Below, one piece after another: positions 1 through 10,706 of a stretch of DNA of 64,000 bases. Below the pieces are notes generated by a model, which made no database searches, was not told where the DNA came from, and worked only from the letters and a program-made list of their open reading frames with translations. This DNA comes from Aradus depressus. Taxonomy: Eukaryota > Arthropoda > Insecta > Hemiptera > Aradidae. Made by a program: the position numbers and the translations under genes. Position 1 is the first letter of the stretch; each line of letters starts with the position of its first letter. Location of the stretch: contig OY759217.1 of the NCBI GenBank assembly GCA_963662175.1, positions 48,522,108 to 48,586,107 of the forward strand, read 5' to 3'.

Positions 1-336
1 TGTGAACACAATAACTTCCTGTAGAATGAATATATCGACAAGAAATTATATTTTGTGGATTCAGAACCCCGAAGGGATGACATTTATAAATGTTCAGTCA
101 ACCTGGTCAAAGGGAAGAGAGGGAATTGAGGAGAGGAAACGCTCAAAAACCCTGCCTAACTGTTAATATAACGAGACTTATTGATTCTCAGTCGTACATG
201 CCAAAGAGGAGAAGCATCCACAGGGAGAGCGAACACTAACTCTATTATATTCAACTAAAATGGTTCGAGAGGGAAACACCGGCGATGACTTTTTGGATTC
301 AGAGGGGATCAGAAAACGTGGAAGTTCGATAAAAGA
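1..336 (+). repeat. Family B dispersed repeat, left-truncated copy
   Basis: Begins inside the repeat (motifs 'aataacttcctgtagaatga' and 'atatcgacaagaaatt') and runs through the 'gagaggaaacgctcaaaaac' block to an end resembling 'accggcgatgac'. The same ordered blocks recur at 18.2, 37.0, 51.5 and 63.5 kb. No protein is encoded. Confidence 0.6.
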
Positions 337-339
337 CGC

Positions 340-590
340 CTAGCCGAGGCCCTTAGGTTTTTTATCTGAGAGGTGAAAAACCCTTGAGCACGTCGTCCTT
401 CGACCCGAGTCTGTACGATGTCAGGTACTCGTTAAGTGGGTTTTTATCCTGGATGAATAAAAATTTAGTGTAGGGAAAATTTAGGACTCCCACAGTAGAG
501 TCGGGCTCATGTTCACCAGATTGACGAAAGAGCGCTCTGGTAGTAGGCGATATGACCTCGTAGTTCGGGCAGGAGTCATAATAACTAACT
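340..590 (+). mobile_element. SINE-A copy lacking the tRNA-like head
   Basis: It starts just after the box B region ('gccgaggcccttagg') and shows the SINE-A body in order: the 'gcacg.cgtccttcg' block, 'gtacgatgtcaggtactcg', 'aatttaggactcccacagta', and 'gtaggcgatatgacctcgta'. It ends in 'gagtcataataactaact', the non-CCTAA tail type. Open frames across it on the minus strand are accidental. Confidence 0.8.
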
Positions 591-591
591 A

Positions 592-1880
592 TTTTTGCAG
601 ATGACATAATAGTGTTGAAAAGAAAAGTAGAGTCTCTCTGAAAAGGGGGTTTTGAAACAAATTGCCCCCTCCCCCTCCCCTGTGTGTTGATGTCCACACT
701 GCATTGGACGTGTGGCACACCACTAACAATTATATCACACCCCCAGTTCAAGACTATCGTAACTAAAAAAATTAATTTTTGTGTTATATACATGTTAAGA
801 TTCTTCATCGTAAACTCTATACGGTGCTTTAGTATTGCAACTCAAAATGTAACATTTCACTATTATTATCTACAAAAAATAGTATTACATTAATAAATTT
901 CTCTTAAATTGTTTAGTGCAATAGTATCGGATTTTGATTTACGCTAGTCTTGAATTTATGTAACACTTGGATGAAGAGCAAGACTAACGGTGACATCACC
1001 AAGAAGGTGATGTCACGTGAAGTGTTAAAAAAAGTGTGGGGCATTCTTTAAGCGGGGGTCTGGAACAAATTGCCCCCTCCCCTCTTCCAGCTTGCAGTGT
1101 TGATGTTCACACTGCACTAGACGTGTGGTAAGCTAACCTCATTCTATTTTATATTTATTTTGATTTTATATGACACCCATTAATATATTTAAAAAATATG
1201 TATTTAGTTTGTAGATATACCACTGAGGATGACACATCAGTGTTAAAAAAGTGTGGGGCGTTCTATAAACGGGAGTCTGGAACAAATTGCCACCTCCCTT
1301 CTTCGAGCTTGCAGTGTTGATGTTGACACTCCACTAGACGTGTGGTAAGCTAACCTTATTCTATATTATATTTAGAGGGCGCCGGTAGCTCAGTGGTATG
1401 CGTGCTTGACTTCTGAGCTCAAGGTCGTGGGTTCGTAGCCCGACCGAGGCCCTTAGTTTATTTTATCTGGGAGGTAAAATAAACTTAAGCACGCCGTCCT
1501 TCGGATGGGACGTTAAGCGATGGTCCCGAGCCTGTACGATGTCAGGTACTCGTTAAAAACCCCTACCCTAGATGAATAAAAATTTAGGGTAGGCAAAATT
1601 TAGGACTCCCACAGTAGAGTCAGGCTCATGTCCACCAGAGTGACGAAAGAGCGCTTTGGTAGTAGGCGATATGACCTCGTAGTTAAAGCCCGGGCATGAG
1701 TCATAAAACCTAACCTAACCTATTTTATATTTATTTTATAATATAATTTTCTATGATACCTCAAGTATTATATTTAAAAAATATGTATTTATATTGTAGA
1801 TGTACCACTGAGGATGACACATTACTGTTGAAAACCAAAGTGAGGGGCCTTCTAGAAACGATGGTCTGGTACAAACTATA
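592..1880 (+). repeat. Degenerate ~200-bp tandem array, interrupted by a SINE
   Basis: Units share 'gatgacacatcagtgttaaa', 'gggtctggaacaaattgcc' and 'cactagacgtgtggtaagct'. The last two are seen near 650-720, 1050-1135 and 1270-1350, and 'ccactgaggatgacaca' at 1221 and 1806. A full SINE-A at 1375-1720 splits one unit. The 'ccactgaggatga' piece resembles the first half of a hammerhead core (CTGAGGA), but the second half (GAAA) is poor in most units. Confidence 0.6.
1375..1720 (+). mobile_element. Full-length SINE-A with target duplication
   Basis: This is the reference copy of the commonest family here. The 5' part is tRNA-like: 'gagggcgccggtagctcagt' contains a box A (tagctcagtgg), and 'gggttcgtagccc' is a box B, so it should be an RNA polymerase III SINE. 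The unrelated body follows, then the 3' tail 'aaaacctaacctaacc', i.e. (CCTAA)n. Flanks are 'tatattatattta' (1362-1374) and 'tattttatattta' (1721-1733), a 13-bp duplication with one mismatch, which fixes both ends and the 346-bp length. It encodes no protein and needs a LINE partner, not identified here. Confidence 0.9.
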
Positions 1881-2404
1881 TACATTACTCTAGAACTATC
1901 ACCAGTAAAGCAAAATATTATACGCTATGAATATCTAATATAATATTTTTATCCACTTTTATATTTATGAAAACTATGGAAAATAATTCACTTTTGAAAT
2001 TTATTCAAGATAGTCATCAGTAGAATGGTAATGTAACAGTTGAAAAATGACTTGAGTTTTTACGATTGGATTTGTAAAGTCTGGTTTTTATAGGGAGGTT
2101 GAGTGCACTAAAACTTGAATCACAATGTTCATCCAAAACATTTTGTTTTCAGAACTTATTCTAAGCTCATTTTAATCTCCTTTTCATTCTTAGCCATGCT
2201 CTCTCTATCTCCTTTCTTTATTTCTTATTTTTGTTAAAAAAATGAAAGAATTGTGGCAAAGCACTCTTATAAACACAAATAAATTTATAATATTTTAAGA
2301 GTTTCGTACGGTAGGAAGGTCATAAAATGTAACTCTTAAGAAGAGACAAAGACGTCTTTATGACAATATATACTTTAATTTCTTGGTGATGCTGTTAAGA
2401 CTAT
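1881..2404. other. AT-rich stretch without recognised features
   Basis: No long reading frame, RNA gene or repeat shared with the rest of the window was recognised. Confidence 0.5.
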
Positions 2405-2406
2405 AA

Positions 2407-2752
2407 TTCGAAACCCGGCCGAGGTCCTTAGGTTTTTTATTTGAGAGTTGAAAAACCTTGAGCACGCCATCCTTCGAAAGATGGTCCTTAGCCTGAACGA
2501 TGTCAGGTTAATTATTATGACTCATGCCCGGGCTTAAACTACAAGATCATATCGCCTACTACCAGAGCACTCTGGTCAACATGAGCCTGACTCTACTATG
2601 GGAGTCCTAAATTCTGCCTAACTAGGTTTATTTACGGTAGGGGTCGTAAACAAGCATATGACATAATACCGGCTCGGGACCATCCCTTAACGTTCCATTC
2701 GAAGGGCAGCGTGCTCAAGCAAGCACGCAACCTCCGACCTATCGGCGCCCTC
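2407..2752. mobile_element. Two SINE-A fragments head to head
   Basis: A plus-strand piece (2407-2507, box B to 'gatgtcagg') abuts a minus-strand copy (2508-2752) that starts with its 3' end 'attattatgactcatgcccg' and finishes with the reversed head 'atcggcgccctc'. Both lack parts. The junction is an inverted repeat of SINE sequence. Confidence 0.75.
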
Positions 2753-3067
2753 ATCCATTTTGTCCAAATGAGAACGGCAACTAGAATAACTTGGACTATT
2801 TCAACTGTCTATTCAAGGGAGTTGAAAGGATACTTGCCCCACGTAAACCAAGATTAAGGGTCATTCAAGCCCTAAACTTAGGGCCTAAACTGTAAGGAAT
2901 GTAAGGAGCTACATCTATTATTTAAGGGATTTATTTATTTAATCTATTTAGCGGATTTATCTGCTTTTCAAAAGCAAATAACTGAAAGCGGCTTCTATGT
3001 GCACCAGTTTGACCATTACCGGTTTTCTAGTTATGATTATTTATAGGGTCAAGTTTTGTGACTTTTT

Positions 3068-3321
3068 GGCTCTTTCGTCGCTCTGGTAGCCCGACGCTAC
3101 GGTTGGAGACCTGCATTTTGTCAACTCAGGTTTATTCACCTACGGTAGGGGTCTACGGTAGGAGTATCTGACATCGTACAGACTCGGAATCATCGCTTAA
3201 CGTCCCATCCGAAAGACAGCGTGCTCAAGGTGTTTCTTTCACCTCCCAAATAAAAAAAACCTAAGGGCCTCGGCCGGGTATCCATTCCCGCGATCAGTAG
3301 GCTAGCACGCCACCTGCGCCT
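3068..3321 (-). mobile_element. SINE-A copy, minus strand, degenerate
   Basis: Reversed SINE-A body with 'catcgcttaacgtcccatcc', 'gggcctcggccgggta' (box B region) and a damaged head ending in 'cacctgcgcc'. The segment around 'ggtaggggtctacggtagga' is locally duplicated. Confidence 0.7.
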
Positions 3322-3926
3322 TTATTGATATAATGTATATAATAAAAAAATATATACATATAAACAAAACAATAAAATTTATATATATATATATAATTTA
3401 TATAGTCCTAAAAAAAAAAAAAAAAAAAAAAATCGTTGTGAAAGTTGGTCTTTTCAAAACTTAATAAAAGAAAGAAAAAAAAAGAAATGTCTGTATTTAA
3501 TCAGTTGAAAGGAGCGAACAGTCTGAAGTTCGAATTTCATTTATTTCATCCACTCTAAACTTGGGACGCCTTAACACTGAACAATAACACCTTAATAAGA
3601 AGTTAAATTTTATAATTTTAATAGATTTGTCTCGGTTTGATTAATTTTAAGACTTTTTTGTAAGACAAGTTCTTCTTCTGAGACTTGAACTGAAAGTTTA
3701 TGGACAAGAGATTGGCAAATATTCTATCGAGAATATGAAACTAAACCATGCGAAAGAGATAGATCGTTCTCTGCAAAGTTTTTGAATTTTCGAAAAAAGT
3801 GGAAACGGTTTTTCTTATCTGAAACATGTCGTGGACCACTCACCGGCAATGTACTTCCCCAGCTCTCTTCATTGTTGACCCCCCTCTCTCTTCTTACCGA
3901 AGTTCACGCTCTCGTGGATACTCAGT
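3322..3926. other. AT-rich, low-complexity stretch
   Basis: Contains (TA)n near 3380 and a long A run at about 3411-3432. Near 3840-3865 there is a short family B end ('caccggcaatgtacttcccc', minus orientation). No gene recognised. Confidence 0.5.
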
Positions 3927-5558
3927 TTGCCCTCCATCCTGCCACTATACTGGACGTGTGACCCCACATTTGCCCAGACTGCAGGGGTAGACGATACATT
4001 TAGTTTGACCTCTGTCCTGCTACTCTACTCACCTGTGACCCCACATTTGCCCAGTCTGCAGAGGTAGACGATACATTTAGTTTGCCCTCTGTCCTGCCAC
4101 TATACTGGACGTGTGACCCCACATTTGCCCAGTCTGCAGGGGTAGACGATACATTTAGTTTGCCCTTTGTCCTGCCAATATACTCATCTGTGACACCACA
4201 TTTGCCCAGACTGCAGAGGTAGACGATACATTTAGTTTGCCCTCCATCCTGCCACTATACTGGACGTGTGACCCCACATTTGCCCAGTCTGCAGGGGTAG
4301 ACGATACATTTAGTTTGCCCTCTGTCCTGCCAATATACTCACCTGTGAAACCACATTTGCCCAGACTGCAGAGGTAGCCGATACATTTAGTTTGCCCTTT
4401 GTCCTGCCACTATACTGGACGTGTGACCCCACATTTGCCCAGTCTGCAGGGGTAGACGATACATTTAGTTTGCCCTCTGTCCTGCTACTATACTGGACGT
4501 GTGACCCCACATTTGCCCAGTCTGCAGGGGTAGACGATACATTTAGTTTGCCCTCCATCCTGCCACTATACTGGACGTGTGACCCCACATTTGCCCAGAC
4601 TGCAGAGGTAGCCGATACATTTAGTTTGCCCTCCATCCTGCCACTATACTGGACGTGTGACCCCACATTTGCCCAGTCTGCAGGGGTAGACGATACATTT
4701 ACTTTGCCCTCTGTCCTGCCAATATACTCACCTGTGGCCCCACATTTGCCCAGTCTGCAGAGGTAGACGATACATTTAGTTTGCCCTCTGTCCTGCCACT
4801 ATACTGGACGTGTGACCCCACATTTGCCCAGTCTGCAGGGGTAGACGATACATTTAGTTTGCCCTTTGTCCTGCCAATATACTCATCTGTGACACCACAT
4901 TTGCCCAGACTGCAGAGGTAGACGATACATTTAGTTTGCCCTCCATCCTGCCACTATACTGGACGTGTGACCCCACATTTGCCCAGTCTGCAGGGGTAGA
5001 CGATACATTTAGTTTGCCCTCTGTCCTGCCAATATACTCACCTGTGACACCACATTTGCCCAGACTGCAGAGGTAGCCGATACATTTAGTTTGCCCTTTG
5101 TCCTGCCACTATACTGGACGTGTGACCCCACATTTGCCCAGTCTGCAGGGGTAGACGATACATTTAGTTTGCCCTCTGTCCTGCTACTATACTGGACGTG
5201 TGACCCCACATTTGCCCAGTCTGCAGGGGTAGACGATACATTTAGTTTGCCCTCCATCCTGCCACTATACTGGACGTGTGACCCCACATTTGCCCAGACT
5301 GCAGAGGTAGCCGATACATTTAGTTTGCCCTCCATCCTGCCACTATACTGGACGTGTGACCCCACATTTGCCCAGTCTGCAGGGGTAGACGATACATTTA
5401 CTTTGCCCTCTGTCCTGCCAATATACTCACCTGTGGCCCCACATTTGCCCAGTCTGCAGAGGTAGACGATACATTTAGTTTGCCCTCTGTCCTGCTACTC
5501 TACTCACCTGTGACACCACATTTGCCCAGACTGCAGAGGTAGACGATACATTTAGTTT
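3927..5558. repeat. 78-bp satellite array, about 21 units
   Basis: Each unit runs 'tttgccctctgtcctgccac' ... 'gacgtgtgaccccacatttg' ... 'ggtagacgatacatttag'. Units are 78 bp, with a 77-bp variant that reads 'tatactcacctgtga' instead of 'tatactggacgtgtga'. Because 78 is divisible by 3, stop-free frames of about 120 codons appear on both strands; these are by-products, not genes. A block of nine units (about 4045-4793) is repeated almost exactly 699 bp downstream, so the array grew by a multi-unit duplication. Confidence 0.92.
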
Positions 5559-6130
5559 CTCTGTCCCTACTCTCCTGATATGTTGATCGATCTGACCTTT
5601 TTTTGTTGACCGGCCTCTTCATCACCCCATTCAGAGGGTTCGAACTCTGAAAAAGGGTGGGATAAAAGTGGATTTCAGGAGTAACTATGGAATTTTTTTT
5701 TCTGAAAAAAAAAAAGGGGAACATCCCCTGGGAAGTAGAAGCTGTGAACGATTCCTGTGATATATACGATTTGTATATTACGACCTAGGCTCCTATGTGA
5801 AATACATAAAAGTTAATTAAGTATAATAACCACTGCAGTATGCACCAGATAACCAGTTATCTGAAAACTGCATATATTGCATCCATTAGCTTATACCCAG
5901 GTGCTTGATTTGACCAAACTATATCCCCCCTCTTTTGTTGTCGTATATGAATTAAAGTTTTATAATAAAATTTTCTGTCGATATACTCATTACATCGGTG
6001 GTTATTGTGTTTTTAGTTAAACCTCCGTAACCATTTAGCTGAAAATCAATAGGTGCCGTCTTCATGGGGATGATTGATGGCCTTGATGGTTCAAAATCCG
6101 ACCGAGGCCCTTAGGTACATTGACTGACTG
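5559..6130 (-). repeat. Family B remnants with a SINE-A scrap
   Basis: About 5960-6070 carries family B minus-strand blocks ('cgatatactcattacatcgg', 'ctgaaaatcaataggtgccg'). At 6090-6116 there is a scrap of SINE-A around box B ('ccgaccgaggcccttagg'). Confidence 0.5.
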
Positions 6131-7020
6131 TATAGCAAAAAGCATGTTAGTAACTTTAAACAGGTTAGTAACCATAAGCAGGTTAGAAACATTACACTAC
6201 GTAACAAAAAATTATTTATTTTGATTTCTTTGTGTTTAGTGTATGAAAGTAACGTGCTGAACGCGAATGTGCCATTAAATTTTTACAGATGTCGATTATT
6301 TTCGATATTTTAACGGTTTTTTAATAATTTCAAATTTACCGCTTTTTCTAGCAATCGTAGTTTTTCAAACTAATCACCAGTAGATGGCTCTAACGTGGTG
6401 TTCCAACTTTATTAATATAAAGCTGAAGGCTTTAATATATCGACTTCTGTAACAAACCAACAATATATATCGATATAACATCGATGTTTTTCACTGTTGT
6501 TTGTGAGTGTAGATGCAGTTCTGAGGTTATAAGTAAAGTTGATTGTTGTCTTTTAACTTAAATATCATCATCCAGAAATAGTAAATTGCCAGCAGACATT
6601 TTTTGTTGTGTTTGCCGACATTACATTGGATCTAAACAATTTGACAAGCATAGGAAATTCAAAACAGTACTACTGGCAATATGTAAATAAATCGGCTGGT
6701 ATAAGCAAGTTGAGTAGAATTTAGGAACTTAAATTTTAAAATTTACTAAAATGAATTAAAATAAACAATTAACTTTTAAGTGAATAGTGATTTGCACATT
6801 CTTCATTGCTATAAAATAATTCTAGTAACTTTATGCATTATTTTTATTAGGAATTATTATTATTACTTATTTCATTTTTATATAATTATTGTTTTGCCAT
6901 TTTATTCAGGTATGGGATCCCTGTGCATCATCCTGGTTTCACGATGTATGGATTGTTGTAACCGACCATCTTCATTTTTCTGCAGAGTCCTGTCATATAA
7001 TAAATGCAACATATAATTGT
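6131..7020. other. AT-rich unique-looking sequence
   Basis: No gene or shared repeat recognised. It has some short palindromic AT-rich motifs (e.g. 'atatatcgatataacatcga' near 6465). It leads directly into the 27-bp minisatellite. Confidence 0.4.
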
Positions 7021-7028
7021 ACGATGCA

Positions 7029-7930
7029 GTGGCCCACTACAAAGACATCAACAGCAGTTTGTCCTTCCGACAAACTGGAGCATATTGAGGAATGGCCCAA
7101 ACTGGAGCATACTAAGGAGTGGCCCAAACTGGAGCATACTGAGGAGTGGCCCAAACTGGAGCATATTGAGGAGTGGCCCAAACTGGAGCATACTGAGTAG
7201 TGGCCCAAACTGGAGCATACTGAGGAGTGGCCCAAACTGGAGCATACTGAGGAGTGGCCCAAATTGGAGCTCACTGAGGAGTGGCCCACTACAAAGACAT
7301 CAACAGCAGTTTGTCCTTCCGACAAACTGGAGCATATTGAGGAGTGGCCCAAACTGGAGCATACTAAGGAGTGGCCCAAACTGGAGCATACTAAGGAGTG
7401 GCCCAAACTGGAGCATACTAAGGAGTGGCCCAAACTGGAGCATACTGAGGAGTGGCCCAAACTGGAGCATATTGAGGAGTGGCCCAAACTGGAGCATACT
7501 GAGGAGTGGCCCAAATTGGAGCTCACTGAGGAGTGGCCCACTACAAAGACATCAACAGCAGTTTGTCCTTCCGACAAACTGGAGCATATTGAGGAGTGGC
7601 CCAAACTGGAGCATACTAAGGAGTGGCCCAAACTGGAGCATATTGAGGAGTGGCCCAAACTGGAGCATACTAAGGAGTGGCCCAAACTGGAGCATACTAA
7701 GGAGTGGACCAAACTGGAGCATATTGAGGAGTGGCCCAAACTGGAGCATACTGAGGAGTGGCCCAAATTGGAGCTCACTGAGGAGTGGCCCAAACTGGAG
7801 CATACTGAGGAGTGGCCCAAATTGGAGCTCACTGAGGAGTGGCCCAAACTGGAGCATACTGAGTAGTGACCCAAACTGGAGCATACTGAGGAGTGGCCCA
7901 AATTGGAGCATATTGAGGAGTGGCCCAATC
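7029..7930. repeat. 27-bp minisatellite with 252-bp higher-order period
   Basis: The unit is 27 bp ('ctggagcatactgaggagtg' plus 'gcccaaa'). A longer variant starting 'gtggcccactacaaagacat' occurs at 7029, 7281 and 7533, exactly 252 bp apart, marking a higher-order unit. As 27 is divisible by 3 and the unit lacks stops in several frames, long frames coexist on both strands over the same DNA: a repeated LEHTEEWPK on plus, a repeated NWSILRSGP in another plus frame, and two minus-strand versions. No start context, splice signal or non-repetitive flanking coding sequence supports a protein. Confidence 0.9.
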
Positions 7931-8379
7931 TAGGGACGTCATGTTCTTGCACGTCAATGTATAACCGAGCGTTTATAACCTGTCATTTTTCACGTTGAAA
8001 ACATAACAATGAAGGTAGAAACACTGGAAATGTATGTAAGTCAGTTTAGTGGTACTGTACCTCCATGTAATTATATGAAACAATAAATGACATGACGCAA
8101 GTTGTGGAGGACTACGTGATGTGTGGAGCCATTAAGGGCTACCCGCCATCTGAAACGGGATATCTTACCAAACATCTCCTCTGCATATTGATAAGGCAAA
8201 AGTTACTGTATTCAGGGCAAACATGTTTACACAAGCTCGCTACTTACGGCAACTATGGAAAACATTATTATTAAGGATTTTCTGGTTCTAGGGGCTTAAT
8301 CGGTACGAAAATATGTTTATGTACAGTTCAACAGTCAGAGCACAATCAAAGCCATTCTTAATATACTGAACGTGTGGGA
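7931..8379. other. No recognised feature
   Basis: A 60-codon frame at 8092-8274 shows no family resemblance and sits in otherwise non-coding sequence. Confidence 0.4.
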
Positions 8380-8479
8380 GGTCGGATACTTGTTGAAGAA
8401 CCCACAGAAGATTCGGGCTCATGTACACCAGAGCAACGAAACTTCCTTTGGTAGTAGGAGGTACGACCTCTTCGTTAAA
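8380..8479 (+). mobile_element. SINE-A 3' fragment
   Basis: Retains 'ggtcggatacttgtt', 'gattcgggctcatgtacacc' and 'ggtagtaggaggtacgacct', which are diverged body blocks of SINE-A. Confidence 0.6.
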
Positions 8480-8735
8480 TCACCGGCAGTGTATTTATCC
8501 AGAACGGATTAATCAGTTAAGTTTTCGCTCTCCCTAAAGGTTAAAAATAAAAAAATAATGTCTTACGTAGGGGCTTCAGAATCCTCGTACTAAATGTTGT
8601 ATCGATACATTCATTATATCGAGTTGAGCCCCAGCCTTCTCTTTTGCCGATTTGACTGAAATCAATACACATAATGGTCTTTGAATATACATATGAAATT
8701 TCATGTCAGTACATTCATTACAACGCAGTTATTAG
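8480..8735 (-). repeat. Family B copy, minus strand
   Basis: Starts at the hallmark end 'caccggcagtgtatttatcc', then 'ttaagttttcgctctcccta', 'ctaaatgttgtatcgataca' and 'cagtacattcattacaacgc'. Confidence 0.65.
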
Positions 8736-8762
8736 AGTTTTTTCGTTAAGCCTCCTCCTACT

Positions 8763-8789
8763 CCCCCCCCCCCCCCCCCCCCCCCCCCC
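8763..8789 (+). repeat. Poly-C tract
   Basis: About 27 consecutive C, an expected site of length polymorphism and sequencing error. Confidence 0.9.
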
Positions 8790-8999
8790 AAATTCACTTT
8801 TTCACTTTGGCTCCCATTCATTCTATCAGGAATATAGTATATCTTTGGTATATATATATATATTTAATCTTAAAAAAAAAGTGTATATAAATACAGAAAG
8901 AAGAAAAACATTTTATTTTGGACCAGTACTAAACATGTACTTCACACAAATTGGCAAATAAACATGAAAATTATAATTAAAATGAAAAGTCTTGGTACA

Positions 9000-9335
9000 G
9001 TCGCGGCTGCAGTCTGCGAACTACAGGCTGGCCGAGACTGTAGTGAACCGCACCAGAGCAGGCTGGCAGAGACTGTAGTGGACCTCTCCAGAGCAGGCTG
9101 GCAGACCTTCATGGAAGCTTCGGGTGAGTTTCTCAATGTGGGCTGCAAAAGGAGCAACTCCCAGTTCCCGATGGATTTGGGTGTTCCTGATAAACCAGGG
9201 TGCGTTCACCGCTATCCGGAGGACTTTGTTTTGAAATGTCTGTAATATTGTTATGTTGGTGTGGCTAGTGCAGAACCATATGGGGCAAGCGTAGGTTAAG
9301 AGTGGAAGTATTAGTGTTTTGTAAAGTATATAAAT
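9000..9335 (-). pseudogene. Jockey-clade LINE reverse transcriptase, C-terminal fragment
   Basis: The minus strand encodes the region just C-terminal of the reverse transcriptase domain of a Jockey-type non-LTR retrotransposon. Recognisable runs in order are LYKTLILPLLTYACPIW, then FQNKVLRIAVNAPWFIRN, then TQIHRELGVAPF; 'NAPW(Y/F)(V/I)RN..IHR(D/E)LG' is typical of Jockey. The apparent N-terminus (MSHNNYF) lies in the adjacent SINE-A copy, so it is not real. The 3' part contains a ~45-bp tandem duplication (about 9027-9110) that repeats a QPAL-type segment. No upstream catalytic FADD motif remains. It is a dead 5'-truncated copy. Confidence 0.8.
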
Positions 9336-9342
9336 ACAAAAA

Positions 9343-9556
9343 TAGTTATTGTGACTCATGTCCGACTTTAACTACAAGGTCATATCGCCTACTACCAGAG
9401 TGCTCTTGAGTTACACTGGTGAATATGAGCCCGACTGTATTATGAGAGTCCTAAATTTTTTCCACCCAGGTTTAGTTAACTAGAGTAGGGGTCTTTAAAG
9501 AATACCTAATATTGCTCATTGCTTAACGTCCCGTCCGAAAGATGGCGTGCTCAGGG
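9343..9556 (-). mobile_element. SINE-A copy, minus strand, headless
   Basis: Begins with the reversed 3' end 'agttattgtgactcatg' (non-CCTAA tail type) and ends at 'gaaagatggcgtgctcaggg'; the tRNA-like head is missing. Confidence 0.75.
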
Positions 9557-9559
9557 TAT

Positions 9560-10010
9560 ACGAAAATGTGTATGCGATTGGAACTTTGTGAGCGCTCGAA
9601 CTTAGAAATGATTGAAGCAGTTAACTTGAAATTTGAGATAAAGATTTTCACGTGTGTTAACTTAAATCTGATTAGATTTTGGCCGAAATCAGACATAATT
9701 TGAGGCAACTTTTCTTGGGAGCCTACAAGATACTGCTTATATTTAATGTCTTAATCACAAAAACACTTCAAATAAAAATCTCTTGAAACAAAAAGGAAGT
9801 CTGAAAGGCACATTTTATATAAAATATGTCTTTTCGGACTCTCAGTTTGCGAGATACTTGCCGAAAACAGTCTTAAAATGACAATTTAAATATATATTTT
9901 TTAAACGTTTGCTTGATTCACGCGAAAACGATCAGCCCTAACGAAAAATGTGTTTCTGCCAAAAATGTTCCTTATTAAATTCAAAATTGCTAATGTGTTC
10001 TCAATTTTTA
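9560..10010 (-). repeat. Family D dispersed repeat
   Basis: Shares with 16.2, 22.0, 34.4 and 62.6 kb the ordered AT-rich blocks 'gtgagcgctc', 'aacttgaaatttgagataaa', 'ctgattagattttggccgaa' and a later 'gccgaaaacagtcttaaaat'. Non-coding. Confidence 0.6.
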
Positions 10011-10493
10011 TGTTAGGAAGTTTTTAAACGAAGTTATAGTGCTCCAAAGAATGTAGGTACAATAAATTTCCATAGGAAATATTTCCAAGTAACTTTTTTA
10101 AATTGTCTCTTACCAACAAATTTTGAAAATCAATTTTTGTTATTGGTAGTTTTTTTATTAAAAAATCTTTGAGACTTCTTTCTACCCTACCCTTGCCTTA
10201 CCCCACCCACCCCCGCATTTTGTACATTTGCATATGGAACGAAAATCATTGCACGAATTGGCGTAAATTGTTTTGTATTTGTACTTCTACAGAGCACAGA
10301 AAGTGTTTGAGACTTCGTTTTACCTCAACCTTACCATGTGAATATCAAGAAAGTCGTGTATTTATCATGTATAAAAAATACATTTACATCTTTTTTGTTT
10401 TCGAAAAAAAAAAATGTTTCAGCAGTATTAAAAAATGTTATTTTCGTAAAGTTTGTTTTTGAAAATTTACATTCTACAAGTAATAACTTTTCA
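10011..10493. other. AT-rich stretch, no gene recognised
   Basis: Short frames at 10169-10462 consist mostly of low-complexity residues. Confidence 0.4.
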
Positions 10494-10699
10494 TCTATAT
10501 ATATAATTGTCTTTTCTGAAACTAAAATAATACGATTGTTATCGAATCGATATTTAATTGTTTATAAAACTGTCAGATTTTTGTTTACACTAAACGTCTC
10601 ATAACTATCTTCACTTTTAATTTTCTATGAATAAACTTAAACAAAAACAAAGATTAATTACAAAAACAGCCATTGCAACGCATGCGCGGGTTTAGCTAG
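10494..10699 (+). mobile_element. Short Helitron-like element
   Basis: The left end is TC ('tctatatatataattg') preceded by A. The right end is a small GC-rich palindromic stretch ('cgcatgcgcggg') followed by 'tttagCTAG' and then T. This matches Helitron rules (5' TC, 3' CTRR, insertion between A and T). At 206 bp it would be non-autonomous. With no second copy in the window, the ends are inferred. Confidence 0.45.
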
Positions 10700-10706
10700 T
10701 ATATAT

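Noticed and set aside
362..808. 148-codon minus-strand frame
   Set aside because: It runs antisense through a SINE-A copy; other SINE-A copies break the frame.
1375..1460. tRNA gene
   Set aside because: Box A and box B are present but the acceptor ends do not pair properly and the sequence continues into a conserved SINE body in many copies; it is a tRNA-derived SINE head.
4310..5465. Four frames of 118-124 codons
   Set aside because: They arise from the 78-bp satellite; the two pairs are identical because of the 699-bp duplication.
7029..7930. CRISPR array
   Set aside because: Units are contiguous with no unique spacers, and the window is eukaryotic.
6993..7952. Frames of 309-319 codons on both strands
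   Set aside because: They are by-products of a 27-bp tandem repeat without stops; the translations are pure repeats with no flanking coding signal.
8674..8961. 95-codon frame with a proline run
   Set aside because: The proline run is a poly-C tract and the rest is family B and AT-rich sequence.
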